From Mesorhizobium sp. J428 (lineage in GTDB: Bacteria; Pseudomonadota; Alphaproteobacteria; Rhizobiales; Rhizobiaceae), in the NCBI RefSeq assembly GCF_024699925.1, contig NZ_JAJOMX010000004.1:124001-188000 (forward strand): a DNA stretch of 64,000 nt. The letters are read 5' to 3'. Position 1 is the stretch's first letter. Each line of letters begins with the position of its first letter. The notes under the pieces were generated by a model. That model did not search any database. It saw only the letters and a list, made by a program, of their open reading frames with translations, and was not told where the DNA came from. Positions 44,732 to 53,786 of the stretch are shown piece by piece. Made by a program: the position numbers and the translations under genes.

Positions 44732-44760
44732 AGAATCGCAAATCCGCGAATCACTGTCAA
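44732..44760 (-). promoter_or_regulatory. Promoter of the antisense RNA
   Basis: TTGACA at 44755-44760 and GATTCT at 44732-44737 on the minus strand, spacing 17. Confidence 0.65.
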
Positions 44761-44818
44761 GAGTCTCGGCGCTGTTTCGGCGAGCGGATTTCTTTTGCCT
44801 AACGACAGGTGAGAGAAG

Positions 44819-46135
44819 ATGCAGACGCATATCACAACGACGCCCTTTGGGCGGCGGCCGATGACGCTCGCCATGATGGCCAGCCAGGTCGCAGCAAACG
44901 CCATGCCGGAAGGCGCCAGCGTTCAGAAATGGCATGTCTTCAAATTCATACGTGAAGCCAAGGATTTGATCGGCGCCACCGATCGCTCACTGGCGATCCT
45001 CAACGCGTTGCTGTCCTTCCATCGGGATATGGAGCTTTCGGCCGATGGCGAACTCGTCGTGTGGCCATCGAACGAGCAGCTCATGGCCCGTGCAAACGGC
45101 ATGCCGGCGACAACATTACGGCGTCATCTGGCCGTCCTGGTCGATTGCGGGCTGATCATCCGCCGGGACAGCCCAAACGGCAAACGCTTTGCGCGCAAGG
45201 GCAGGGGCGGGCAGATCGAACAGGCTTACGGCTTCGATCTGTCGCCGATCGTCGCGCGAGCCGGGGAGTTCGCCGAGCTGGCTGAGACGGTTCAGACCGA
45301 AAAGCGCGCCTACAGGGCTGCCAGGGAGCGCCTCACATTGTTGCGCCGGGACATCGTGAAGATGATCGACGCCGGCCTCGAGGAGGGGGTTCCAGGCAAT
45401 TGGGGCAAGATGACCCGAACCTATCAAGGGATTATCGGCCGGCTCCCTCGAACCGCTCCCCGGCAACTCCTCGAGGATATCTGCGAGGACCTGGATCTGC
45501 TCTGGATCGAAGTTCGTGACGTGCTGGAATCTTTCACGAAAACACAGAATCCGGACGCCAATGAGTCCCATTCCGGTAGCCACATACAGAATTCAAACCC
45601 AGACTCCATCTCTGAATCTGAAAGCGGCACAGGAAATAACGAAGAAGCGACCGGCAACGCTGCGGAAAACGACAACCTGCACAGCTTGCCCAAGCGGGAG
45701 TTGCCCTTGGGGATCGTGCTGGACGCCTGCGGAAGCTGGCGCGAGCTGGCCAAGGATGGCGAAATCCGCAACTGGCGCGACTTTTTGGCGGCGGCGGAGG
45801 TCGCCCGGCCGATGCTGGGGGTCAGCCCCAGCGCCTGGCGAGAGGCCTGCGAGGCGCTGGGCGAACGCCAGGCGGCGATCACGCTGGCTGCCATCTATCA
45901 GCGCGCCGATCAGATCAAGAGCGCCGGCGGCTATTTGCGCAGCCTGACGGACAGGGCCCGCGACGGGAAATTCTCGGCCTGGCCAATGGTGATGGCGCTC
46001 TTGCGCGCGAAACTGGATACCCAGAAGGCCGCAGCGCAGACCCATGGCAGATCGGCGGATGATGGTGACGAGGGGGAAGGGCGACTTGAGGTGTCGGAAG
46101 CGCTTCTCAGAAGTCTGCGTAGGCCGAAATCGTGA
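44819..46135 (+). CDS. repC: RepC replication initiator
   Basis: A 438-residue initiator, intact. The N-terminal winged-helix DNA-binding domain includes VQKWHVFKFIREAKDLIGAT, DRSLAILNALLSFHRDMELS, VWPSNEQLMARANGMPATTL and RRHLAVLVDCGLIIRRDSPN. A variable, AT-richer middle (about 45570-45680, TQNPDANESHSGSHIQNSNP) is where repABC plasmids carry oriV inside repC. The C-terminal domain has PLGIVLDACGSWRELAKDGE. Translation is controlled by the antisense RNA just upstream. Confidence 0.96.
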   Translation: MQTHITTTPFGRRPMTLAMMASQVAANAMPEGASVQKWHVFKFIREAKDLIGATDRSLAILNALLSFHRDMELSADGELVVWPSNEQLMARANGMPATTLRRHLAVLVDCGLIIRRDSPNGKRFARKGRGGQIEQAYGFDLSPIVARAGEFAELAETVQTEKRAYRAARERLTLLRRDIVKMIDAGLEEGVPGNWGKMTRTYQGIIGRLPRTAPRQLLEDICEDLDLLWIEVRDVLESFTKTQNPDANESHSGSHIQNSNPDSISESESGTGNNEEATGNAAENDNLHSLPKRELPLGIVLDACGSWRELAKDGEIRNWRDFLAAAEVARPMLGVSPSAWREACEALGERQAAITLAAIYQRADQIKSAGGYLRSLTDRARDGKFSAWPMVMALLRAKLDTQKAAAQTHGRSADDGDEGEGRLEVSEALLRSLRRPKS

Positions 46136-46207
46136 TGGCGGATGAATCGGTGTGTCCACAGACGGCTGATCGGTGGTACGGTCGCGCGCGTGGGTCGAGC
46201 CATGGGC

Positions 46208-46417
46208 TCATTCTTCGCATACGAGACCGTCGAACGCCTCAAGCAGCGCATCCACGATCGCTTGACCAAGCGCGTGAGCAGTCTCGCGGGTTTGTGCTTC
46301 GTCTCCGCGGCGCGAAGCGGTGGCCAGATTCGAACCTTGATCGGTCAGGATCGCATTGGCCCGATCGATCGCCCATTGTGCGAAATCGTCTCGGCTGTCG
46401 ACGATCCTGGGATCCAT
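46208..46417 (-). CDS. Small hypothetical protein
   Basis: A 69-residue acidic helical protein (IVDSRDDFAQWAIDRANAIL, then ETAHALGQAIVDALLEAFDG). ATG at 46417 follows GGAG at a workable distance. No known family is recognised. The clean helical periodicity and the ribosome site support a real gene, but its small size leaves doubt. Confidence 0.45.
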   Translation of the reverse strand: MDPRIVDSRDDFAQWAIDRANAILTDQGSNLATASRRGDEAQTRETAHALGQAIVDALLEAFDGLVCEE

Positions 46418-46631
46418 GAATGCGCGCTCCGGCGTTTACCTTTCCTTCGGCCGATCCGGCTAAAGTCAGGGGGCGCGATAGGTATTGCGTTCGCGCATAT
46501 TCAATCATGGCCTCTCAGTCCCTGCTGGACAAGCGGTTCCGCTTTGCCCGGTCGAGAAGACCCTTAGCGCCTGAGGGGAGGCCGTAGACGGTCACGCAGC
46601 CCTCCCAGATGGCCGGGGTTTCGAACGGGAT

Positions 46632-47054
46632 TCAGGCGGTCCAAGGATCGAACAGCTCGAAGGCAAACCCCTCGAAATCCCTCGTGTTGCGGGTCGCCAA
46701 GGTGAGCTGTTTCGCGGTCGCTGTCGCGGCGATCAAGGCATCCATGGATGACAGACCGCGGCCGCGACGCTTGGCCTGGGCCATCAGATCGCCCCACGCT
46801 AAAGCGATCGGCTCGTCTACATGGAGAACCCTTTGCTCAAAACGCTGCGGCAGATCCTGCGCCAGCCATTCGGCCAGAGCCTCGCGTTTCCGGCCTTCGT
46901 CCATGAGGGCGACGCCGCGCCGGATCTCGGCAATCGACACCACGCTGATGAACGAACGGTCCTCATCGAGCTGGTCCAGCCATTCCAGAACCCGCGGGTC
47001 GGGGGCTGGCTTCGTCACCTCAGAGAGAACATTCGTATCGAGCAATAGCCTCAC
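46632..47054 (-). CDS. vapC: VapC-family PIN-domain toxin
   Basis: A 140-residue PIN-domain ribonuclease. The acidic active-site residues are in LLLDTNVLSEV (Asp near 6), ISVVSIAEIRRGV (Glu near 43), LSSMDALIAATA (Asp near 104) and LATRNTRDFEGF (Asp near 124). VapC toxins cut tRNA or rRNA. It starts with a GTG overlapping the antitoxin stop (GTGA), so translation is coupled. Confidence 0.92.
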   Translation of the reverse strand: MRLLLDTNVLSEVTKPAPDPRVLEWLDQLDEDRSFISVVSIAEIRRGVALMDEGRKREALAEWLAQDLPQRFEQRVLHVDEPIALAWGDLMAQAKRRGRGLSSMDALIAATATAKQLTLATRNTRDFEGFAFELFDPWTA

Positions 47055-47317
47055 AGCCGCAGATCACGCGGTTCGTCGCGCTGACGGTCGACGTCGAGAT
47101 CGGTGCCGCGCAGCGGCGAATCCATAAGGAACTCCGCAAGCGTGCCCTTGCGCACCGTCTTGCGCTGCCATTCCTCGGCCGAGACGACAACGACACTTGG
47201 CTTGCCGTTCCGGGTGATCGTTTGAGGTGCAGACTGTGCGCGCTCGATGACCTCCGACAGCCGAGCTTTGGCTCCTGCGACGGTCCAGTTGGTATCTTCT
47301 TTGGGTGCAGATAGCAT
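47051..47317 (-). CDS. Phd/YefM-type antitoxin of the VapC toxin
   Basis: An 88-residue protein with the Phd signature NWTVAGAKARLSEVIERAQS, PQTITRNGKPSVVVVSAEEW and an acidic C-terminal tail for toxin binding. ATG at 47317 follows GGAGG-like sequence. The short upstream stretch (47320-47355) has two AGTCA boxes in an AT-rich patch that could be the operator. Pairing of a Phd-type antitoxin with a PIN toxin is common. Confidence 0.88.
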   Translation of the reverse strand: MLSAPKEDTNWTVAGAKARLSEVIERAQSAPQTITRNGKPSVVVVSAEEWQRKTVRKGTLAEFLMDSPLRGTDLDVDRQRDEPRDLRL

Positions 47318-47399
47318 CGTAGGCCTCCATGACCACTATGACTATCCTGACTATATGGGATTGCCCATACGGCTGCAACAGGGGAGGGGAGGGAGCTTT

Positions 47400-48605
47400 T
47401 CAGAGCCCTGATGCCTTGGTGAGATTGACGCGGAAACGATCGCGCCGCCGCTGGTACTTGCGGGTCATTTCGGCGCTCGCATGTCCAAGCTGCTTTTGCA
47501 CATAGCGCTCGTCGACCTCGGCTGAGGACGCGAGTCCGGCTCGCAGAGAATGGCCCGCGAAGAGCTGTCCACGTGCTCCCTCGGGCAGATCGCCGCGCAC
47601 GCCGGCGGCCAGTACGGTCCGCTTGACCAGACGGGCGACCTCCTGGTCGTTGAGCCGATCGGCGCCGACGGCCTTGCCTTGCCCTGTCACCCGGCGGAAC
47701 AAGGGGCCGTGCGCGATCCGACCGAGCTTGAGCCAGGTCTGCAGGGCGACCACCGGGCAGGTGGCGTCAGCCGAGCCGCGGCCGATCTCGACCTCACGCC
47801 ATCCGGTTTTGCCGCGCAGCGTCACGAGCATGCCCTTGTCAAGGATCTCTATCCAGCCGGAAGAATCCTCGGTCTGGTTGCGGCCGCAATCCAAGCCGAC
47901 CACCTCGGAGCGGCGCAGGCCGCCGGCAAAGCCTAGAAGCAGCATGGCGCGGTCGCGCAGGCCGCGCAGGGTGCCACGGTCGAGCGTTTCCAGCATAGCG
48001 ATGAGGTCCTCGGGCAGGATCGCTTCCTTTTGCCGGGGCGGGGCGGCGTGCTTGTTGCGGATGCCGGCCATGACGGTGGCGATGTGACGGTCCTTCCTGT
48101 CGAGCGGCTGGCCGCGCTGCACATAGTTCCAGGTCAGCGAGGACAGCCGTCGTTCGATGGTCGAGACGGAGTTCGGCTTCTTGACGCCCGTCGCCTTTCC
48201 CGAGGCGCAGGCGGTAATGTAAAGGCCGACGACCTGGGGATCGGCCGGAAACATCTCGACGCCTTGGCGTCGGCACCAACTCGAAAAATGCTTCCAGTCG
48301 GCGGCATAGGCGCGGCGGGTGTTAGCCGAGCTCGCTGCTTCGACATAGTCGCGGGCGTGGCCGGCAAGCGCGTCGAGATGCGCCGGCAGGCGTGGCGTGG
48401 CGACGGCCGGGAGAGGGGGCGAGGAGTGGTCGGCATCGCCGGCGGAAAGCCAATGATTTGGCTTTTCGAGCGACGAACGCCCGGAGCCATAGCGGAGGGC
48501 CGAGGCTTCGGCCGACGGTCCCTCCGGCGCGCGGCCCATTTCCATGACGACATCGACGATGTCGGGCAGGTCATTGGGGTCCTGGTTGTCGGCGTCGTCG
48601 GTCAT
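47400..48605 (-). CDS. Tyrosine recombinase/integrase
   Basis: A 401-residue protein. The N-terminal SAM-like core-binding domain (SSANTRRAYAADWKHFSSWC) precedes the catalytic domain with Arg in LGFAGGLRRSEVVGL (about 233), HSLRAGLASSA (His and Arg, about 355), QLGHASAEM (about 376) and the nucleophile Tyr in TRKYQRRRDRF (about 384). All catalytic residues are present. It resembles recombinases of mobile elements and plasmid resolution systems in Rhizobiales. A candidate core site (perfect palindrome) lies at 53787-53821. Confidence 0.92.
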   Translation of the reverse strand: MTDDADNQDPNDLPDIVDVVMEMGRAPEGPSAEASALRYGSGRSSLEKPNHWLSAGDADHSSPPLPAVATPRLPAHLDALAGHARDYVEAASSANTRRAYAADWKHFSSWCRRQGVEMFPADPQVVGLYITACASGKATGVKKPNSVSTIERRLSSLTWNYVQRGQPLDRKDRHIATVMAGIRNKHAAPPRQKEAILPEDLIAMLETLDRGTLRGLRDRAMLLLGFAGGLRRSEVVGLDCGRNQTEDSSGWIEILDKGMLVTLRGKTGWREVEIGRGSADATCPVVALQTWLKLGRIAHGPLFRRVTGQGKAVGADRLNDQEVARLVKRTVLAAGVRGDLPEGARGQLFAGHSLRAGLASSAEVDERYVQKQLGHASAEMTRKYQRRRDRFRVNLTKASGL

Positions 48606-48802
48606 GACAGGGATTATAGCGTGATTTGGCCGGCGACGGCGAGGGGCGATCGAGACAGTCGCGCGGCTGGTTGAGTGCCTTCCGGCTGTTTGATGGCTGT
48701 TTCGCAGGCAGCTAATAGCGCTTGTACGCCTTTAAGACACATATACTTGACGCACGGGCGCTGCTCAGCTACATCAGGGACGAGAGAGTAAAGGACGTTC
48801 TT

Positions 48803-49081
48803 ATGCCTCGGGCAGCGGTTGAAGCGAACGAACGGATGAATTTGCGGGTGGCGGCGCAGCAGAAGGCGACGCTGATGCGGGCGGCCGCGCTTGTGCACGC
48901 GGACTTGACGGAGTTCGTCACCCGTGCGGCCTTGCGCGAGGCCGAAGCGGTCATCGAGAGCGCCGAGAGGATAGAAGTCTCGGAGCGGGATTTCCTGCGC
49001 ATTCTGGAGCTTCTGGACAACCCGCCGCCGCCGAACGAAAAGCTGCGCGCCGCGATCGCCGCTTTGCCGCGTGACCGATGA
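48803..49081 (+). CDS. tacA: TacA-type antitoxin (DUF1778)
   Basis: A 92-residue protein with a ribbon-helix-helix N-terminus: ANERMNLRVAAQQKATLMRA, ALVHADLTEFVTRAALREAE. The C-terminal tail ERDFLRILELLDNPPPPNEK is the standard toxin-binding motif of DUF1778 antitoxins. It overlaps the acetyltransferase toxin gene by ATGA. An ATG at 48722 would add an unrelated N-terminus, so 48803 is preferred. Confidence 0.88.
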   Translation: MPRAAVEANERMNLRVAAQQKATLMRAAALVHADLTEFVTRAALREAEAVIESAERIEVSERDFLRILELLDNPPPPNEKLRAAIAALPRDR

Positions 49082-49620
49082 GCGTTCCGGCATGGCATGA
49101 GGAGCCGATCGCCAAAGAGCACGATCGGAGCGGCTTCGATTGCGGCGATGCGGACATGAACGCGTTTCTGGCCCGTTATGCGCGCCAGAGCCATGAGCAG
49201 AACGCCACCAAGACCTATTGCGCGATAGAATTGGCCCGTCCCGGGCGGATCCTCGGGTTCTATTCGATCGCGCCGTCGGCTGTGGCCCACGCAGCCGTGC
49301 CGGCGCGGATGACCAAGGGATTGGCGCGCCACGACGTTCCGGGCTTTCTGCTGGCGCGTATCGCCACCGACAGGTCGGTCGCGGGGCAGGGGTTGGGTGG
49401 CCAGCTGCTGGTTGCCGCAGCTAGGCGGTGCCTGCGGCTGGTGGCGGAGGGTGGCGGCATCCTTTTGATCATCGACGCCAAGACCGAGCATGCGGCGGAC
49501 TGGGCGCGTCGTTTGGCGCCGAGCGCCTGCAGGGCCAGTCCCAGGGCGGGCCGTTGCGGCTGGCGCTCCATCTGACGACGTTCGCGGCGGATTTGCGGGC
49601 TGCCGGCCTGTCGCTCGCGT
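49078..49620 (+). pseudogene. tacT: TacT-type GNAT acetyltransferase toxin, frameshifted and 3'-truncated
   Basis: The GNAT domain is clear: GFDCGDADMNAFLARYARQS, TYCAIELARPGRILGFYSIA, GFLLARIATDRSVAGQGLGG (acetyl-CoA loop) and QLLVAAARRCLRLVAEGGGI. The expected end, SFGAERLQGQSQGGPLRLAL, is in another frame. One base is missing near 49500-49506 (DWGASFG becomes DWARRL). The second frame has no stop and runs into the transposon region. TacT toxins acetylate aminoacyl-tRNA; this copy is probably dead unless the indel is a sequencing error. Confidence 0.75.
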
Positions 49621-49744
49621 TTCATCAACGGACGACAACTCATTGGTCTGGTGCGAATCAAGTTTTGGGTTCATTTCCGGATTCTAGCCGAATCAGCGGA
49701 TTTTTCGTAACATTCGAGCGGACGAACTTTACAGCGAGGCCGCT

Positions 49745-51400
49745 GTGGTTCACGGGCCCGATAAGGACACGATCGGTGATGCCGCCTGGAATGAGGCGGT
49801 TGCAAGGGAGGTCGTGATCCGGAAGCTGGCCTCGCTCGACGGCCCAAGCCGGTCAGATTTCCTGCGGGCTTGCCACGAACTCGGCCTCAAGCGAACCCGA
49901 CTTTACGACCTGATCAGAGCGTATCGGGAGCATCCGGTCACAAGTTCGCTGCTGCCGCGTCCGGCAGGGACGAGACAAGGCAGCCGCCGGTTGCCGGACG
50001 AGACCGAAGCGGTGATCGCCGAAGCGGTGCGGGACTTCTACGAGACACGCCAGAAGCCGAGCATCAACCGGCTGCACAAGGAGATCCGCAGGCTCTGCCG
50101 TTCGCGTGGCGTGCGGGCGCCGTCCTGGCATGCGGTAAAGGCGCGGATCACGGCTATGGATCCCGCCGAACTTACCAAGGCACGGGATGGCTCGAAAGCC
50201 GCACGTGATCGCTTCCGGCCAGTGCCGGGGGAATTTAGCGCTGAGTTCGCGTTCAACGTTGTCCAGATCGACCACACGCTGGTCGATGTCATTGTCGTCG
50301 ATCGCCAATATCGTCGGCCGCTGCAGAGGCCGTGGCTGACGCTCTCCATCGACGTGGCGAGCCGGATGGTTGCCGGCTTCTACCTGACGCTCGAAGCGCC
50401 GTCGACGGTTTCGGTCGCGCTCGCAATCCAGCACCTCGTGCAGCCGAAAGAGGCATGGCTCGCCGGGCTGGGGATCGATGCGGAATGGCCGACCTCCGGG
50501 TTTCCCGATGCGATCCATCTCGACAACGCCAAGGAATTCCGATCACGCGCCCTGCGGCGCGGCGCTGAGGAACATGGCATCGAACTCATCCACCGTCCGG
50601 TCGCCACGCCCCACTATGGTGGCCATATCGAGCGGCTGATCGGCACCATGATGGGCGCCGTCCACCTCCTACCGGGCACGACCTTCAGCGACATCGATGA
50701 GCGTGGCGGCTACGATTCAGCCGCCAATGCGACGATGACAATGGATGAACTGGAGCGGTGGATAGCGCTCGAGATTACGCGCTACCATGCCGATCGGCAT
50801 GGAACGCTTGGGATTCCGCCGCTCGCAGCTTGGCATGAGGCCGCAGCCCGCCGTGCCAGACCGGTGCGTCATCCCCATGATCTCGCGGGTTTCATGATCG
50901 ATTTCCTGCCCAGCGTCGACCGTCTGCTGCGGCGTGACGGCATTCACCTGTTCGGTGTGCGCTACTGGGATGACGTGCTGAGCATCTGGGCCGGCCGGCT
51001 CGATCGGCCGCTGCGCGTTTCCTACGATCCGCGCGATCTTTCGAGGGTTTTCGTGCGCGCGCCGGACGGGACGCGCTGGCCGATCCGCTTTGCCGATTTG
51101 CGCCGCCCGGCGATCACGCTTGGCGAGCATCGCCGCGCCCGGACCGCCCTGCGGGAGCGTGGTCTGGCGCTGGTCGACGAGCAGCTGATCTTCGAGACTA
51201 TCGAAGCACAGCGCGCGCTGGTCGATGAGGCTACCAGACGCACCAAGGCGGCGCGTCAACTGGCGGAGAGGCGCGACCGGGCGCTCGGCTCTGCCGCTTC
51301 AAGCAAATCGTCCCCACCGACCGAGCCTGCGCAAGCTAAGGACGACCGGCCGATCGATTGGAGCAAGGTCCCCGTCTATGCCGTCGAGGAATGGTCATGA
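49745..51400 (+). CDS. tniA: TniA/TnsB-type DDE transposase
   Basis: A 551-residue transposase of the Mu/TnsB/TniA class. N-terminal helix-turn-helix domains (SRSDFLRACHELGLKRTRLY; KPSINRLHKEIRRLCRSRGV) precede the integrase core with Asp in VVQIDHTLVDVIVVD (about 175), Asp in AIHLDNAKEFRSRAL (about 258) and Glu in GGHIERLIGTMMG (about 294). The C-terminal Mu-type beta-barrel follows (DGIHLFGVRYWDDVLSIWAG). Starts with GTG. It forms a transposition module with TniB and TniQ immediately downstream. Confidence 0.92.
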   Translation: MVHGPDKDTIGDAAWNEAVAREVVIRKLASLDGPSRSDFLRACHELGLKRTRLYDLIRAYREHPVTSSLLPRPAGTRQGSRRLPDETEAVIAEAVRDFYETRQKPSINRLHKEIRRLCRSRGVRAPSWHAVKARITAMDPAELTKARDGSKAARDRFRPVPGEFSAEFAFNVVQIDHTLVDVIVVDRQYRRPLQRPWLTLSIDVASRMVAGFYLTLEAPSTVSVALAIQHLVQPKEAWLAGLGIDAEWPTSGFPDAIHLDNAKEFRSRALRRGAEEHGIELIHRPVATPHYGGHIERLIGTMMGAVHLLPGTTFSDIDERGGYDSAANATMTMDELERWIALEITRYHADRHGTLGIPPLAAWHEAAARRARPVRHPHDLAGFMIDFLPSVDRLLRRDGIHLFGVRYWDDVLSIWAGRLDRPLRVSYDPRDLSRVFVRAPDGTRWPIRFADLRRPAITLGEHRRARTALRERGLALVDEQLIFETIEAQRALVDEATRRTKAARQLAERRDRALGSAASSKSSPPTEPAQAKDDRPIDWSKVPVYAVEEWS

Positions 51401-52320
51401 GCGGGGAGGGGACATATGAACACCTCGACGAGCGTTACCGCCGCTATGCCGCGCTGCCCGACGATGAGCGCATTGCCTGGATCAAGGCCGACCGCTGGAT
51501 CGGTTTCGACCAGGCGGAAGCCGCCCTTGTCCGCCTGAATTCCCTGCTGGCCTATCCGGCGCGTGATCGCATGCCCTGCCTGCTGATCTATGGCGACACC
51601 GGCATGGGCAAAACCAAGATCCTCCGCAAGTTTGAGCGCGCACACCCGCCCACATTCTGCCAGTCGACCGGCGTTACCAATAGGCCGGTCGTCGTGGCGC
51701 AGGTGCCCTCGGAGCCGGTCGAGCGCGATCTCTATCGGGAATTGCTGGCCAGCCTGCAGGCTCCCGCGCTCGTTGGCGGGACACTTGCCCGCGAGAAGGA
51801 CATCTGCCGCTCGCTGCTGCGCACCGTCGGCGCCAGAATGATCGTGCTCGACGAGGTCAACGGCATGCTGGCGGGGACCTATCGGCAGCAACGGATTTTT
51901 CTGAATGCGCTGCGGTTTCTGGCGAACGACCTGAGAGTGCCGCTTGTCTGCGCCGGCACTGATCTGGCGCGCCAGGCCTTGCTCACCGACGCGCAACTCG
52001 CCGAGCGTTTCGAGGCGTTTCATCTCAAGCCCTGGAAGAACGACCATGCCTTTGCACGTCTCTTGAAGAGCCTGGCCGGCATCCTGCCGCTGCGTGCCCC
52101 GTCCGACCTCGAAAGCGCAGCGGTTCGTGAACGGATCCACAGGCTCACCAGCGGCGTCACGGCCCGGATTTTCCGGCTGATCGAAACGGCGGCCGAGAAG
52201 GCGATCCGGTCGGGAAGGGAACGGCTCGACCTGATGAGTTTCGGCGATGATCTCGTGCTGCCGCTTGTGTCGATGACGCAATCGGCACGCCGGCGGATGC
52301 CGCAGGCGGCGGCCGGGTGA
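51397..52320 (+). CDS. tniB: TniB-type AAA ATPase
   Basis: A 307-residue ATPase. Walker A LLIYGDTGMGKTKILRKF is near residue 66, Walker B ARMIVLDEVNGMLAG near 148, and a sensor-like CAGTDLARQALLTD follows. This family (TniB, TnsC, IstB-like) selects the target and activates the transposase. It overlaps tniA by ATGA and tniQ by four bases. Confidence 0.92.
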   Translation: MSGEGTYEHLDERYRRYAALPDDERIAWIKADRWIGFDQAEAALVRLNSLLAYPARDRMPCLLIYGDTGMGKTKILRKFERAHPPTFCQSTGVTNRPVVVAQVPSEPVERDLYRELLASLQAPALVGGTLAREKDICRSLLRTVGARMIVLDEVNGMLAGTYRQQRIFLNALRFLANDLRVPLVCAGTDLARQALLTDAQLAERFEAFHLKPWKNDHAFARLLKSLAGILPLRAPSDLESAAVRERIHRLTSGVTARIFRLIETAAEKAIRSGRERLDLMSFGDDLVLPLVSMTQSARRRMPQAAAG

Positions 52321-53507
52321 TGGGGCCGGGTCGTCTGCCCGTCGCGCCGCGGCCCTATCGCGACGAGTTGCTGTCATCTTGGATGGCGCGGGTGGCGTGC
52401 CGCTATGGCCTAACGGGGCAGGAGCTGGCCGGTCATTTCGCCCACGACGGCAGTTGCTATTCGTCGCCCTTGTCGATCGACGACACGGCTCCGGCGGCAG
52501 ATCAGATAAGGGTATGGGCGAGGGCCTGCGGTGTCGACCCCGATCGGTTGCATCGCCTGTCCTTGAGCTGGCGCTATCCGCGACGCGCTCGGGGATGGTA
52601 CCTGAGCAGGGGGCCGAAATGGATGCCGTCGACAGTGACGGGATCGCCCCCGGTCTGTCTCGCCTGCTTCGCTGCCGATCAATCCGCAGGGCGCGACGGC
52701 TATTTGCGAGCTGGCTGGATGCTCGCCGAACGCTGCATCTGCCCAACTCATGGCGAGGTGCTGCACGATCACTGCATGTCGTGCCACCGGCGTCTTTCCG
52801 TGGCTTTCCGCCTGCTCGACGGTCGCGCGCGGCCCGCCTGCAGCTTTTGCGGCTCGATTTTGGCCGATAGGGGAGGGGAGAGCGGTCGTCCACCCAACCA
52901 AAACCTTATGCATAGCGCGCTTGCCGTCCAGCAGCGGATCATGGCGAGGGTCAACGGCGAAGATGTCGAGCGAGCGAAGGTCGAGAAGGCGCTTGCGACG
53001 CTCTGGACGCCGCTCGACCACCCGGCCGCCGCGCGGCCCGTGCTGGCGCTGTGGTTCAACGAAGCGGGCTGGCGCTGTCCCTACGACGTCCGGCATGCCG
53101 TTGGCGCCGCAGCTCCGCTCGGCCTGTTGCCGGTGCGCTGGCGTTTTCTCACGCTGCTGGCTCTCGATGACATTTTCGGCGCCGACCCGCGTGTGGATGG
53201 GGAAATGCCGCCTCTCGCCACCCAGCTTGTGCGGCGGGCCGCGCCACGGCGGGAACGTCTCTCAAAGTCGCGCCGATGGCCGCATATCCAGCTACAGAAA
53301 CGCTCGTCGGCCGAATACGAGAGCCTCGCCCGTCAAATTCTGGCTGATCCGCGCTGGATCGCAGCGGAAGAGCTGCCTCGGCGAAAGCGAGAGCGCGTTC
53401 GGGCACGTCTGATTGATGCTGCGCTTGCCGAAAACGCGGCGGCGGCGCCTGGGGTGGGACTGCCGCCCCAGCCGCGCTGCGATGCGCAGGCGATTCAGAT
53501 ATCGTGA
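52317..53507 (+). CDS. tniQ: TniQ-family targeting protein
   Basis: A 396-residue protein. The N-terminal TniQ signature RLPVAPRPYRDELLSSWMAR leads into zinc-finger-like pairs (VCLACFAADQ; CICPTHGEVLHDHCMSCHRR; CSFCGSI). The C-terminal half is helical and Arg-rich. TniQ/TnsD proteins recognise the target site or the guide complex. Here no Cas genes accompany it. The stop lies inside an inverted repeat (53504-53535). Confidence 0.88.
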   Translation: MMGPGRLPVAPRPYRDELLSSWMARVACRYGLTGQELAGHFAHDGSCYSSPLSIDDTAPAADQIRVWARACGVDPDRLHRLSLSWRYPRRARGWYLSRGPKWMPSTVTGSPPVCLACFAADQSAGRDGYLRAGWMLAERCICPTHGEVLHDHCMSCHRRLSVAFRLLDGRARPACSFCGSILADRGGESGRPPNQNLMHSALAVQQRIMARVNGEDVERAKVEKALATLWTPLDHPAAARPVLALWFNEAGWRCPYDVRHAVGAAAPLGLLPVRWRFLTLLALDDIFGADPRVDGEMPPLATQLVRRAAPRRERLSKSRRWPHIQLQKRSSAEYESLARQILADPRWIAAEELPRRKRERVRARLIDAALAENAAAAPGVGLPPQPRCDAQAIQIS

Positions 53508-53584
53508 GACTACGTGCCGTGTTGCGTAGTCTCACAATTCCGATTCAGCCAGTCTCACAATTGTGCTCGGGGAATCTCACAATC
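53504..53584. repeat. Repeated 12-mers at the right end of the tni module
   Basis: AGTCTCACAATT occurs at 53528-53539 and 53551-53562, and a diverged copy AATCTCACAATC at 53573-53584. An inverted copy GTGAGACTACG lies at 53504-53514. Spacing is 22-23 bases, about two helical turns. Such phased repeats are what TniA/TnsB-type transposases bind at transposon ends. Confidence 0.6.
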
Positions 53585-53786
53585 GTGCGCGAGATTTCGA
53601 TCGCAGGCACGGTTGACGCCAATTTTGGCATTCTGCTCGACGAGAGAGGCCATCCCCGGCTGAGTCCGGGAATCAGGCACGAACCCAGTCCGCTCAATAA
53701 ACGCGAATTCTCGTCGATCTGACGCCTAAAGGATGCCGTCCGGCGATGAAAAGCGAGCGACATGGGCCATTCTGTCTATAAAGACG

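Noticed and set aside
47400..48605. Reading the region as an integrative element with att sites
   Set aside because: No tRNA 3' end or flanking direct repeat next to the recombinase was found, and a complete repABC cassette is present, so a plasmid is the simpler view.
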